Source: Bretschneidera sinensis
Lineage: Eukaryota > Streptophyta > Magnoliopsida > Brassicales > Akaniaceae
Assembly (NCBI GenBank): GCA_023935145.1
Contig: CM043700.1
Span: 36,958,120-37,022,119, forward strand
Length of the DNA: 64,000 bases
Direction of reading: 5' to 3'
The notes under the pieces: generated by a model
What the model was told of the DNA's origin: nothing
Databases searched by the model: none
Seen by the model: only the letters and a program-made list of their open reading frames with translations
Made by a program: the position numbers and the translations under genes
In this document: piece after piece, positions 11,436 to 23,024 of the stretch
Layout: every line of letters begins with the position of its first letter
Numbering within the stretch: position 1 is the first letter of the stretch

Positions 11436-12246
11436 GAACGGATTTGGATCCTCTCCATCTGAGAATTAAAAGGGCGGTTCAAGTTCATGGTGAGATTAAA
11501 TGCTACCATGATCGAAAACTGTTTCCAAACAGAAAACAATGAAATGTTGTTTGGATAATCTTATTTTGAAAACTGTTTTGAAAATAGAAAACTGTTTGAA
11601 TTACACCTTCTTATAATTTTTTTTCTTTCAGTTTTCAGTATTTAGTTTAAATTTTAATATCTAAAATTAAGTTTATTTCTCATATTTATTAAATAGTACA
11701 CACCAAATACTTAGAAATAATTAATATTATTTTATTTTTAAAATGTTAGTATTTTTTATATATCATCGATCAAACATGAAAACACTCTTCCTCTGGTCAT
11801 GTCATATTTGTTTGTTAAACAAATTCTTAAAAATAAAAATAAAAAATACAATAAAACTTTCACAATTTGATAAAATATGAACAAGCAACCCATCAAATAC
11901 AATATTCAAGTTTGTTCAATATCTGAATGATGACATACTTTTCTTTTTAAAAATAAGATAGTTGATGACAACTTTAAGATACAATATTCATTGATCAAAT
12001 ACAACTTTGATAAATTGATAAAATGGAAATGAATGGCCCAAAATTCTTCCTTCATAAAGGTTTGCCTCAACTGCCCAATTTGGTTCCTCACACCATATAA
12101 GTCAAATAATGTATCAATATGTGAAATATATTCCTAAGAATAAAAAAAGTAATTCAGTAACTAAAAAAAACTAGATTAACACAAATAAGGACGTTAAATT
12201 AACTAAATCTTACCGACAAAGATTAACATGATTACCAGATATTAAA
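11171..12246. other. Non-coding AT-rich interval, unit A
   Basis: Contains an NSUN5-linked flank, a (TA)n run at 11,397-11,432 and the left half of the MITE-like repeat (about 11,435-11,510). From about 11,510 to 11,760 there is AAAACTGTTT-rich sequence that reads like a decayed non-autonomous DNA element. The ORF at 11,906-12,091 recurs in unit B, but neither it nor the rest shows coding features. Confidence 0.5.
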
Positions 12247-12558
12247 TCAAATACCAAAACATTCTACCCACATCTGATTGGCAATAAGCTGACGAAACGC
12301 AGCCATAGCTACTACACACGCATTAGACAACTCAACTGTATAATTATTTGTAAACGTGCTCGACCCTCCTTCACTTTCTACTTCATGGCCCTCTGCTTCC
12401 CATTCATTAAATAGTTGATCACTCTGAGAACACTGACATACAAAATTATGTACAACACAACAAGCAACAACTGCAAGAGGTTGTCTAGCGGGATTAAATT
12501 TTATTTCTATTTTTAAAAAAAATCGACAGCATCTCCTCTGTTTTCTATGAATTATCAA
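12247..12558 (-). pseudogene. Harbinger DDE transposase, C-terminal fragment, unit A
   Basis: The stretch RQPLAVVACCVVHNFV followed by an acidic segment (NEWEAEGHEVESEGG) is the C-terminal signature of ALP1/Harbinger-type DDE_Tnp_4 transposases (usual form: ACC.LHN). Only the last ~85 codons are left; the catalytic DDE core is absent between here and ORF1. The stop is at 12,247-12,249. Confidence 0.68.
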
Positions 12559-12814
12559 ATCTAATTATACATGTATACAAAATTCTAATCATTCAAATAT
12601 AATTAGACCTATATACACAATTCTAATCATTCATATTCCAATAATACAAGGAATGTCAAACGCAGAAGTTTAGTCCAAACAAATAAAATATCATCCATAA
12701 ACTAAAAAAAAAGTAATAAAAATATCCAAGTACAAACGTAAAAACACATCAAAGAACAAATAGTATCCTTAACACACGAACATAATTTAAACCCAAAGGC
12801 AATGTCTCCAACTC

Positions 12815-13852
12815 TCAACCAATCCTAGCTAACCGCACATTCTTCCTCTCCAAAGGCATTTTAATGAATACCTCCCTTAACTCTAAATTACCTGTAAATT
12901 TCTTTAATGCCTTCAAATATGTGTCATCATCCACCCGATTTTTCATTTCATCAAGTACTTTCAAACACACTGCAACTGAATAATCAGCATAAACGATCGA
13001 ACTTGTTCCCTTAACGTTTTTCTCTCTATACCTCTCAGCCCTAGCCAAAGAAGCTTTTGTCCTTGCTTTTGTGGCCTCTATGAAATAGGCAAAAACTTCA
13101 CAATTGACTATTTCTAGTTTCCTTCTATTTTTTTTTTCTTTTCATTGATTTTAGAACGCCTGGCAGAACGTTTAGGCTGAGTGGGCTGAATGTTTGGGGT
13201 TTCAAGGTCAACCGGAGTATTTGGGTCATTTGGGTTACCAAGGCCATCAACATCAACGTCTACATGCATGCCACTATTGAGAAAAGCTTCATGCAATACA
13301 TTATCCTCATCGGAATTAGGTGGATCTTAGGTTAAAGCATGATGAAGAATTCCTGTGGCAGTTGACTTGTTAAAGATTATTCCTAACAATTTGTAGTGTT
13401 CACAGCCTTGCTTATGAAATTGGGAAGCTTTTGGGTGTGCCTAAAAAAAATGAAGATATAAAAGTAATTATTGATTTAAAAGAAATTATCGTAATCTAAA
13501 TCCACACTATGTACTTTAAGGAGAAAAACAATACCCGAATGTAATTTTCCCAAGTATCATCTAAGGCTGTGACAGTATTACTTTCTGCATTCCAACCAAA
13601 CCCAGTTTGCTCAAGCAATTGATTAAACAGTCGGTGTTTCAAACGCAACCTTTGAAATTTCTCCCTCAACTGTTTCAATGTAAAGACTTTGTTGGTCTTC
13701 AAATTCAATTCTTTGAGAATGATATCCCAAATCTTTCTATGAAACACACCATCTTTCATGTTTCCCTTGTTTACCTCATTAACCATGATATCGATAAAAC
13801 ATTTCTCTCTCTCAGAGGCCTATAAAGATATATCAATGCTTTCAGAAGCCAT
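12815..13852 (-). pseudogene. Harbinger ORF1, Myb/SANT-like DNA-binding protein, unit A
   Basis: Exon 1 13852-13535, intron 13534-13441 (GT...AG), exon 2 from 13440. Residues around VFHRKIWDIILKELNL and FTLKQLREKFQRLRLKHRLF to WENYIR and KLLGIIFNKSTATG match the plant Myb/SANT-like family found as Harbinger ORF1, which helps load the transposase. Lesions: TAG eleven codons after the first ATG (in both units; the ATG at 13,786 may be the true start), a unit-A-only TAA near 13,328 (unit B has CAA), and a poly-A-associated frame change near 13,125 before the conserved C-terminal part (SLARAERYREKN...). Decayed. Confidence 0.7.
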
Positions 13853-14466
13853 CTACATTAAAAGTGACATTAACAGATTATTATTGAACAATAAAAATTA
13901 ACTTACTATTTTAAGATACTTAAATTGGACCTACATACATACTAGTTATCCTTTCTCCTAAAATAATACACATGCATATATATGGAGCGATGCTAAAGAG
14001 ACATTTCATTTGACACTCTTTACATACATCCTGAGCAGTTTCAAAATAATTACTATGACATTTTGTAACAGTTAAAGTATGTCTATTCATAATGTATGTT
14101 TAGATGTACCAATCGGTGTACCCCAATCTTTATTCTATCTACATTTTCACATTAACATGGTTTTATGGATTGGGATGAGGATAAAATGGTTGCAAAACCA
14201 TATTCCTGAGCTTCAAAACATGCCTATCCATACCCATGAAAAGACAAGCAAGAAGCAACATAAGCTTAGAAAAAGCAAGGAAGCAAAATCCCTAGAAATA
14301 CTGGTGCCAAATGTGTTAACAATTTCTTTTAGTAACTCCATTGCATATATTATATGTATTCTCATCAATAATGAAAAAGAAAATGGAAATTAGATGTTAA
14401 AACCAGGCAACAACTAGCTTATGTAAGGTCTAAACTTTTTATGATTATGTTTGATTCCATCATTGT

Positions 14467-14556
<90 letters not shown>

Positions 14557-15052
14557 GGGGGTGCTGGCTATGATTGAATCGTCTAAACTTTTCATTCATG
14601 CACTATAAAGGCAACTAAGCAAGTCATACTGTCTCTATCCAAAAATGATGTCATGATAAGATGAACATCAGATGGTTGGTAATGGTATATGGTTCAAACT
14701 AGATAACTCTTTTGATGTATTAAAAAATATAAATATTTCAGCATCAAAAGTATGAAAATGGAAGGAAAAAAAATTGGTTGAAATTCTTCAAAACTAAAAG
14801 TGAAGTAGTACCCCTGATTGATTATTAAGAATTTAATCAAACAATATATATTGGTCTTTCTAGTCTCATATACTCTGATCTATCACTCTACTAGCAGAGA
14901 GGTGTAATAATATAAAATTAAAAACACAAAGTGGCTTAATTGAATAACAAAGCTTAAGGTATGGAAACAAAACAAAACTATTTGTAAATAAAAAATAAAA
15001 CAAGATTAAAGTACATATAAACATACACAAGTTTACATAGATATTTGTATAC
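13853..15052. other. Non-coding interval with CT/AT microsatellite, unit A
   Basis: Upstream flank of Harbinger ORF1, then sequence up to the SIRE-like LTR. The ORF at 14,079-14,393 recurs nearly unchanged at 49,781-50,095. It has no recognisable domain; near identity is expected for any recent duplicate, so it is not called. A microsatellite lies at 14,470-14,553. Confidence 0.5.
14470..14553. repeat. Compound (CT)n(AT)n microsatellite
   Basis: About 27 CT units followed by about 14 AT units. In unit B the matching site (50,175-50,234) is almost purely AT with no CT block, so the two units have diverged here. Confidence 0.95.
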
Positions 15053-16231
15053 TGAGGTTTCCACCTAAGAAGGGGGGTGAATTTGGTTTTTAAAACTTTA
15101 GCTAATTAATCGCAAGTTTATAAAAACAGATAAGACCACAAGCATATAAACAAGTAATATGTGTTGTAAACAAAAAAGTTTAAGGAATAGAGGATGCAAA
15201 CTCAGTTTATAGTGGTTCGGTAATATCGGATTCGTTCCGACCCTACGTCCACTCTCTTCAAGGAACCTCCTTGAAGTAATCCACTAAGAAACCTTAGTCG
15301 TGCAACTTCACGGGTGTTGCACAAACTTACAATCAATCTCTTCCTCTTGGAAGCTTATCATTTCCTCTCAAAAGCTAATCTCTTCCTTTCGGAAGCTAAT
15401 CCATTTACAATAAATGTTGTAAAGTAAATGGTAGAGAGACAGCAATGAAAGCTAATACAACTGAATAATATCTCTCTTTCAAGGTAAAGCTTGAAGAATG
15501 GCTCAACAATAAATATTCCAAAGTTTTTGTGTATTAATGAGCAAATACTTGATTGAATGTGTAATATCATGTTTTGAAATGCTCAATAGAGTAGGTTTAT
15601 ATAGCCTTGATGTAATATGGCCATTTTGTTCTGATTTGGTACATTTTGGTACAATTTGTGCTGAAATCTCGCGTCTTAACGGTCATAATTTTTGAATTAC
15701 TAGTCGATTGGATCTTAGTACCAGTCGACTGGGTCAGGTGAAAAGTCTTACCTTTTAAGGCTATGACTGGTACCAGTCGACTGGGTAGGACTTACTAGTC
15801 GACTGGAGACCTTCTGTCCAAAGTACCAATCAATTGGTATGAGGCACCCAGTCGACTGGGGACACACCATCTCATATTCAAGTCTTCTGGTATAAGTACC
15901 AATCGACTGGGTTGTCTCTAACCCAGTTTTTCATTATTTGAAATATTTTTGACTTTAAAACATTTGAATGAATAGTTTTGTTAAAAATGTTTTTTTCTTT
16001 CTAAAAGAACCATTGGACAAGCTTGTTACCTGAACCAGTGAGATTTACAACTTGATTTAATACCTTACATCTATACTAGATCTTCTGTCTTGACTTTGAG
16101 TTTGATTCACATTGAGTTCTTGCACCTTAATTTCTGACTGTATGCTTTTATCGCTTAATACACTTAGATAGCATTGTTAGTATAATAAGAGTTGTGTTTT
16201 GTCATCATTAAAATATAGGTGAGGGTCAACA
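15053..16231 (-). repeat. SIRE-like 3' LTR, unit A
   Basis: 1,179-bp LTR; plus-strand ends are TGAGGTTTCC and GGGTCAACA (element sense TGTTGACCC...CCTCA). It contains a palindrome cluster (15,700-15,910) and a minus-strand TATATAAA box at 15,596-15,603. Confidence 0.9.
15596..15910 (-). promoter_or_regulatory. LTR promoter module: TATA box plus seven palindromes
   Basis: Minus-strand TATATAAA (15,596-15,603) with, upstream on that strand, seven copies of a degenerate 12-bp palindrome with consensus CCAGTCGACTGG. They lie at about 15,700, 15,721, 15,773, 15,795, 15,826, 15,848 and 15,899, with copies such as CTAGTCGACTGG and CCAATCAATTGG. Changes in one half are sometimes matched in the other. 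A binding-site array for a dimeric factor is an inference. Confidence 0.7.
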
Positions 16232-16912
16232 ATCTCTCCCTTTTTGATGATGACAAAACTAATGAGAGAAAACAGTTTTAAAAAACTAAGTGTTGGATTT
16301 TTTGAAAAAACCGGGCAGAGTTTCCTCTGTTTTTTTTAATAAAACCAACCTGTAAAAAGATAAATAACAATTTATATGCAACCCAACCAATCAACTCAAC
16401 ATATAAAATCATACACCAAGTTCTTTGGAGCAATACTCCCCCTAAATCTATGCACTATTTTGAGTTTACAGTTAGTTTTCTCATTTTCTCATATTTATCC
16501 CCCGTTTTGAGAACAACAATAAAAGAGACAGTTAACTAAAAAATAAGCTATATATTACCATAGACATGAAGATCATGCATTAAAAAACTTTAATATGAAA
16601 ATTTGGCATCATTCGGAGTGGGAAAGACTTCCCGACGGGAATCGAAATTTTCCATACATGCAGAAGCAGTTTAAAGCATTTATCCGAATACAAAAAGATT
16701 TAAAGCAAGTAATTTTTTGCGCAAATGTAAAATAAGTATATGAACCAAGTCTAATTATAAAATATAAGCATATACATCACAAGTCTATACATCACAGGCT
16801 TCGGAGAGTTGAAACAGAAAGACAAAATACAGTAAATGATGAAATAATGTTCGTGCTAAGAACACTGAAAAACTACATCAATAAATACATCAAAAGGAAG
16901 ATAGAAAGTGAC
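16232..16912 (-). other. SIRE-like 3' untranslated region, unit A
   Basis: Sequence between the extra ORF stop and the 3' LTR. The polypurine tract is at its left end (16,232-16,247). No ORF or repeat is supported in the remainder. Confidence 0.6.
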
Positions 16913-18177
16913 TCAAGGAGCGGGAGAGTCAGAGATGCCACGAGCGAGATCCCAAAGCTTAGCTAAAGAGCCCTCGATATGCTCACGGTACAACTCAAAG
17001 TCATCCCGAAGAGAGCGAAAATCGTGATGTATGGCGTCGACAATAGAGCTCAAACTCTGGAAGCCGGACTGCATGGTCAGTTGGAGGCTTGTGATAGCCT
17101 GTAGAAGATCACCATACCCAGTTAGACCGGTACTCGAGTAGCCCATAAGAGGTGCTCGGGTATCCGTAACCATTGAAGTAGCAGCAGCATCTGGACCCTC
17201 GTCCTCGTCATCACTGCTATCGTCCTCTCCAATCCGAATATTCTTCCCGGCCTTGGAATAGATAAAGCCATCTCGGACTGTGCATCCTATCTTCTTCAGT
17301 GATGAGACGTTAATGATGTCCTTGAGGCCAATGTCCTGAGCCTCGGAGGTGGGAAGAGGCACCTAGAAGTGCTGGAAGATGAGCGTGATGAGCATCCCGT
17401 AGGGAAGGCATCCAGAGTCGTTCGCTTCGCCGTTTATCATGTTGGCGAGCAGCAGGGGGTAGATATTGAAGTGATGCCTAATTTTAAGGCACCAAATCAA
17501 TACGATATCTATCTTAGATAGATAGTCCCGACTCCCAAGTCTCGGGTGGATGGTCCAACTCATAATGAAGTTGAACAATTTGGAGTCAAGGAGCATGTCA
17601 CTACATGTGTGAAATGTAGTAGGTCAAAACACATAGTTAGGGTCACCCCTAACTATCTGACATACCTCATCGTAATCGAAATTGTCTGGTCATCTGTCCA
17701 GACTCCATTGGATCTCTCCCACAAGGATCCTCAAGATACTCATCAATAGGTTAGTGTTGACCTCAAACTCCACACCCATAACACTGGTTCTGAACCTCAG
17801 AGCTAGTGGACTGGGTTTCACCAAGTTCGCATAGAACTGGTGAATCAGTCTCGGTAATATTTTTAATGAATCTTGATCAGTGGGGTCAAGTGAATGGCAC
17901 TAAAGGCAGGTAATACATTAAAATTACCATGACGAATAGATTCGAAGTCGACGAATCTACCAATCATGATCTTTTTATGATGGATAATAGATATATACCT
18001 CTTTTTAGCTGTCAGGCTGGAGAATAGAGAGTCGTCGAGCTCTGTTCTGGGCTTCTTGCTCGAGGAGCCTGCTACGCCCTTCCCTTTAGAATCCGTGGCT
18101 ATAGATTTGGTGGACCTTGGCTTAGTAGGCGCATGTGGTCCCCCAATGATGGTTTTTATATAGATTATATCGGTCAT
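16913..18177 (-). pseudogene. Extra ORF (ORF3) of the SIRE-like element, unit A
   Basis: About 420 codons in the pol sense. Order: basic/Ser-rich start (MTDIIYIKT, KGKGVAGSSSKKPRTE); a conserved middle (HQFYANLVKP, MGVEFEVNT, WSLDRWPDNFDYDE, FNFIMSWTIHPRLGSRD, LLANMINGE) resembling the family described as putative plant transposon protein; an acidic stretch (DDSSDDEDEGPD); and a helical, probably coiled-coil tail (LQAITSLQLTMQSGFQSL). Such ORFs follow pol in SIRE-type elements and have been called env-like; no signal peptide or membrane segment is evident here. Lesions shared with unit B: TGA near 17,621, TAG at 17,360-17,362 and a frame change near 17,900. Start taken at the first ATG conserved in both units. 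Confidence 0.72.
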
Positions 18178-18394
18178 TTTGGTAGAAAGTGAGTTTTTGG
18201 TGAAAAAAAAGTTTTGGGTGAAAATTGGAGATTTCAACCGTAGAAAGTTGAAATGGATGGTGTGGATGAGTATATCAAGGTGTGTCTTAAGTGTTTTGTG
18301 GATTTTTTGATCAAAAAGACGAAATTTTTTCAGAGAGAGAAAGCTTAAGGTTTTGAAAATGGCGTAAAAATCTTTAAAAAAAAAACTAAGAGAT

Positions 18395-18655
18395 TATTTA
18401 TAGAATCACGATACCAGTCTACTGGGATTAGGGTACCAGTCGAATGGGTCCTTTGCAGATTTGAAAAGTTTCACATACCAGTCGACTAGGTCAGAATACC
18501 AATCAACTGGGTAATTTGGTAGAATGATACCAGTCGATTAGATGGTTAACAGAATTTTTAAAAAAATGGCTCCAAACAAGGTTTATGATTACTAGTCGAC
18601 TGGTATGGACTTACTAGTCGACTGAAAGATTAGGCAGAGACTTACCAGTCAACTA
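18395..18655 (-). promoter_or_regulatory. Candidate internal promoter of the extra ORF: TATA box plus eight palindromes, unit A
   Basis: Minus-strand CTATAAATA at 18,395-18,403. Immediately upstream on that strand are eight copies of the LTR palindrome, at about 18,414, 18,435, 18,478, 18,499, 18,530, 18,592, 18,614 and 18,644. The cluster lies between the RNase H stop (18,833) and the extra ORF start (18,177). It repeats the architecture of the LTR promoter, which suggests separate transcription of the ORF. Inference from arrangement only. Confidence 0.6.
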
Positions 18656-18832
18656 GACCCTTGAGAAAATTTTCAGTCTAGAGTCTTAGCACGAAATTTG
18701 TTTATCTATGCCATCTTGAGTGAGAGAGTTATTAAATAAGGTTTAATACTCTTTCACTAGATGTTAAATCTGCAAAAATGATGAATGATGAAACAATCAT
18801 ACATACAATTTATCATAATCTAACAATCCCAT

Positions 18833-21800
18833 TTATAGTCTTATTTTGCAAAAACTTGGTTCACTTAGAGGTTTTGTAAGAATGCCAGCTATTTGATCTT
18901 CTGAAGGTATGAATTCTAGTCTTATATCACCTTTTTTAGCATGGTCTCTTAAGAAATTATGTCTAATTTCTATATGTTTAGTTCTAGAGTGCTGAATAGG
19001 ATTCTTGGTTAGGTTGATAGCACTAGTATTATCACAATGTATTAGGATACTTTTAAAGTTCATATCATAGTCTTCTAGTTATTGTTTCATCCATAACACT
19101 TGGGCACAACAACTTCCAGCTGCTACATATTCCGCCTCAGTAGTTTATAGAGCAATAGAGTTTTGTTTCTCGAAAAACCAAGAGGTTAACATTGCACTTA
19201 AGAATTGACATGTTCTACTTGTGCTTTTTCTATCTGACCTACACCTCGCAAAATCAGCATCTGAATATCCTACAAGCTCAAAAGATGAATCTCTAGAGTA
19301 CCATAGTCTTAGGGTTTGAGTTCCTTGTAGATATCTAAGGATCCTTTTTACTACAACTACATGTGATTCCTTAAGATTAGCCTGAAATCTAGCACACATG
19401 CATACACTGAACATAATGTCAGGTCTACTTGCAGTCAAATAAAGTAAAGCTCCTATCAAGCTTCTATAATATTTAGTATCTGCAAATTTACCTCATTCAT
19501 CAAGATCAAGTTTTGTTGAGGTGCTCATGGGTGTACCAAGTTGCTTTGAGCTTTCCATCTCGAACCTCTTTAGTAGGTCCTTAGTATATTTTGATTGATT
19601 GATGAAGATGCCTCCTTTCAATTGTTTGATTTGAAGTCCGAAGAAGTAGGTGAGTTCTCCCATCATGCTCATTTCAAATTTACCTTGCATGCACTTGAAA
19701 AACTCTTGACACATAGATTTATTAGTAGCACCAAATATAATATCATCAACATATATTTGGACTAGTAGAGTGTCATTTATGTGAGTTTTTGTGAAGAGGG
19801 TTATGTCTACTTTAGCTCTTATATTGTCAATCAAAAATTTACTTAGTCTTTTATACCATGCTCATAGAGCTTGCTTCAAACCAAATAGAGCTTTAGAAAG
19901 CTTTTAGACATGATTTGGAAGACTAGGATTCTCAAATCCAAGAGGTTGCTCAACGTATACCTCTTCTTCTATGAAGCCATTTAAGAAGGAACTCTTTACA
20001 TCCATTTGAAATAACTTCAATTTATTAAAGTATACAAAGGCTAATAACATTCTAATAGCTTCTAATCTAGCTATGGGAGCATAGGTCTCATCAAAGTCTA
20101 TTCCTTATTCTTGATTATATCCCTTAACAACTAGTCTAGCTTTATTTCTAGTCACTATTCCATTTTCATCAATCTTATTTCTAAACACCTATTTAGTTCC
20201 TATTATTGTATGATTCTTAGGTCTAGGAACTAGATTCCAAACATTGTTTCTTTCAAATTGATTTATTTCTTCTTGCATTGCAATTATCCAATCATTATCT
20301 TTTTCGGCTTCTATAAATGTCTTCGGTTCTATTTGAGACAAATAAGCTACATAATTGCAAATATTTCTAATAGAAGAACGAGTTCTTACCCCTTGTGAAG
20401 GATCACCAATTATTTGATCGATTGGGTGATAATTTACATACTTTCAATCTTTGGGAAGATCATCATCAAGTTGACTTGTAGATGGTTGGTCCAATTTTAG
20501 AGTTTTCATCTCTTGATTTGTTTGAGGTGAGTTCTCCTTTGGGTCAACAATGGGAGTAGGTACCTCCGTTCTTGGAATGAAATTTGCATCATTATTGAAA
20601 GAAACTTCTCTACAATTAATTGGGTTAGATTCATCAAGAGTTATATGTATGGATTCTTCTACCACTAGAGTTCTCTTGTTGAAGACTCTATAAGCCTTAC
20701 TAGAGGTTGAATATCCTAAAAATATCCTTTCATGTTCTTAGAGTCAAATTTACCCAAGTTAGTTTTATTGTTATTTAGGATGAAGCATTTACAACCAAAT
20801 GCACGAAAATATGAGATGTTAGGCTTTCTACCTTTCCATAATTCATACGGAGTTTTGTCAAGCATAGGCCTAATTAAAATTCTATTCAAGATATAGCAAG
20901 AAATGTTTACTGCTTCAGCCCAAAAGTATTTTGGTAAGCTATTTTCACAAAGCATTATTTTTGTAAATTTTTCTAGAGCTCTATTTTTGCTCTCAACAAC
21001 TCCATTTTGTTGAGGAGTTCTATGAGCTGAAAATTTGTGATCAATTCTATTTTCATCACAATTTGAAAAACTTTGGTTTTCAAATTCTTTTCCATGATCA
21101 CTTCTAATGCTTGAAATACAAATTCCTTTTTCATTTTGAACCTTTTTGCAAAAGGTTTCAAATCATTTGAAAGCTTCATCCTTGTAAGCAATAAAGATAA
21201 CAAAGGTATAACTTGAATAGTCATCAACAATAACAAGAGCATATTGATGGCCACCTAGACTAATGGTACTTATTAGACCAAATAAGTCTATATGCAAAAG
21301 TTCCAATGGTCTAGTAGTTGAGACTACATTCTTTGATTTAAAAGAAATCCTAGTTTGTTTTCCCATTTGACAAGCATCACATACTTTGTCTTTTTCAAAA
21401 TTGATTTTGGGAAGTCCAATGACTAAATATTTTCTAGAAATGATTTTAAGCAAATTCATGTTTACATGACTAAGCCTTCTATGCCATAGCCATGGGTTAT
21501 CACTAAATGCGGGAAAACATTTTTCATTTTCGGAATGCAGTGATTTTAAATCAACTATATAGACATTTTCATGTCTATGGCCAACAAACTTGATCTTATT
21601 ACTCTTGATGTCTATAACTAGACAATGAGAGGTTTCAAATATAACTTTGTTGCCTTTGTCACAAAGTTTCCTAATACTTAGTAAATTTGGCTTAAGGCCT
21701 TGTACTAGCAATATATTATCTGTGGTTGAGAAATCATTACCAACTTTTCCATGTTCGATGATATTTATTTTTGTGTTGTCTCCAATGGTGACATGTCCTT

Positions 21801-22962
21801 CATCTCTTAGAGTTAGCTCTTTGAATACATTCTTATCACCGGTCATGTGCTTTGAGCATCCACTATCAAGTTACCAACAGTTACCTTTTTCTTTGGTGTG
21901 GAGATATATCTCATTTTCATCATCGATTGCCATAAGACATAGGTTGGAAATTTCCTCATATCTGATTTCATTATCCGATGAGTCTTCTTCTTTGTCATCA
22001 CTCCAAGTGGTTGCTATCATAAATTTTTTCTTGAAGCTCCTGTATGGATTGCTTGTTACCATACAATCGGCCTTGATATGACTAGGCTTCTTGCATCCAT
22101 AGCACACAAGTGGTTCCCTTTTTGAAGTAGTTTCTTGCTTTTCTTCAAGAACCTATGAAACCGTTTGGGGATTAAATCAATCTCACCATCTTCTTCGCTG
22201 CTCTTCATTTCTTCTTCCATTTCCTCTTCTCTCTTGCGAGTAGAGGCTTTGAGAGCAATCACCTTTTTCTTCTTCCCATCATCATTGACAATGGGATTCA
22301 TCTCTTTCATCTTATGTGTCAATAATGACCCAAGAAGTGTCTCAACATCAAGTTTGTTGAGATCTTTGGCCTCCTGAATGGCCGTCTTCTTTGGTTTCCA
22401 AGTAGGTGGCAGAGTTCTTAGGATTTTTCTTGTTAGTTTAAACTCCTCAATATTCCTACCAAGAAGTTTCAAGCCATTAACAATAGTTGTGAAACGTGAG
22501 TGCATTTGAGAAATTGTTTCGTTAGGAGACATTCTAAAAGATTCATATTCGGATATTAGCATATAGATTTTTTATTTTTGATTTTTTAACCTCACTAGTT
22601 CCTTCATATGTAACTTACGATTTATCCCAAATCTCCTTAGCCGAAACACATGCAGAAATTTTATTGTATTTAGATATAACCAAAGCACAATGTAAAATAC
22701 TTGTGGCTCTACTATTGAGAGACATCATTCTACAATCCTCATCATTGAAGTCAGTTTTGAGTTTAGGTATTGTATGATTGATTTTTCCAATAGTTATTTC
22801 CTTTGATGAAATTCTAGGTCCCTGTTCAATGACTCTCCATAGATTATAATCTTGTCATTCGACAAAGATTTTCATCCTATTTTTTCAATAGTTATAGTTG
22901 GAGCCATTGAACAAAGGAGGCCTAATGTAGGAATGTCCCTCAGAATAGCTATTTGCTGCCAT
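18833..22962 (-). pseudogene. SIRE-like Gag-Pol, unit A, many stops
   Basis: Gag begins MAANSYSEGHS at 22,962. The region then shows a CCHC knuckle (CYGCKKPSHIKADC, about 22,105-22,063), protease LDSGCSKHMTG (about 21,870), GAG-pre-integrase (LWHRRLSHVN, about 21,500), integrase (HIDLFG, VIVDDYSSYTFV, about 21,300), RT (VQIYVDDIIFGA, about 19,770; GELTYFFGLQI) and RNase H (YSDADFARCRSDRKSTS; then HCDNTSAINLTKNP and RTKHIEIRHNFLRDH to 18,833). Stops lie in Gag (Trp codon near 22,890), just before the protease (near 21,878), in the integrase and in the RT. Coordinates span the decayed polyprotein. It cannot encode active proteins. Confidence 0.9.
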
Positions 22963-23024
22963 CGGATCAACTCAATGATATTATGCCTGAAATTGAGAAT
23001 CTGACTCTGATACCAATTATAGAC

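Larger units (their letters stand above)
12247..13852 (-). mobile_element. PIF/Harbinger-like element remnant, unit A
   Basis: Minus-strand arrangement of an ORF1 with a Myb/SANT-like domain (13,852-12,815) followed by the C-terminal end of a DDE transposase (12,558-12,247). This pairing is the PIF/Harbinger signature. Terminal inverted repeats and the 3-bp target duplication could not be fixed by eye, so the bounds given are those of the coding remnants. It is shared with unit B (47,983-49,554). Confidence 0.72.

Noticed and set aside
11906..12091. Minus-strand ORF below the Harbinger fragment, with a copy at 47,627
   Set aside because: No similarity to a transposase or host domain; conserved only through the duplication.
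14079..14393. 104-codon plus-strand ORF conserved in unit B
   Set aside because: Only the recent duplication supports it; no domain, and AT-rich composition like the flanks.
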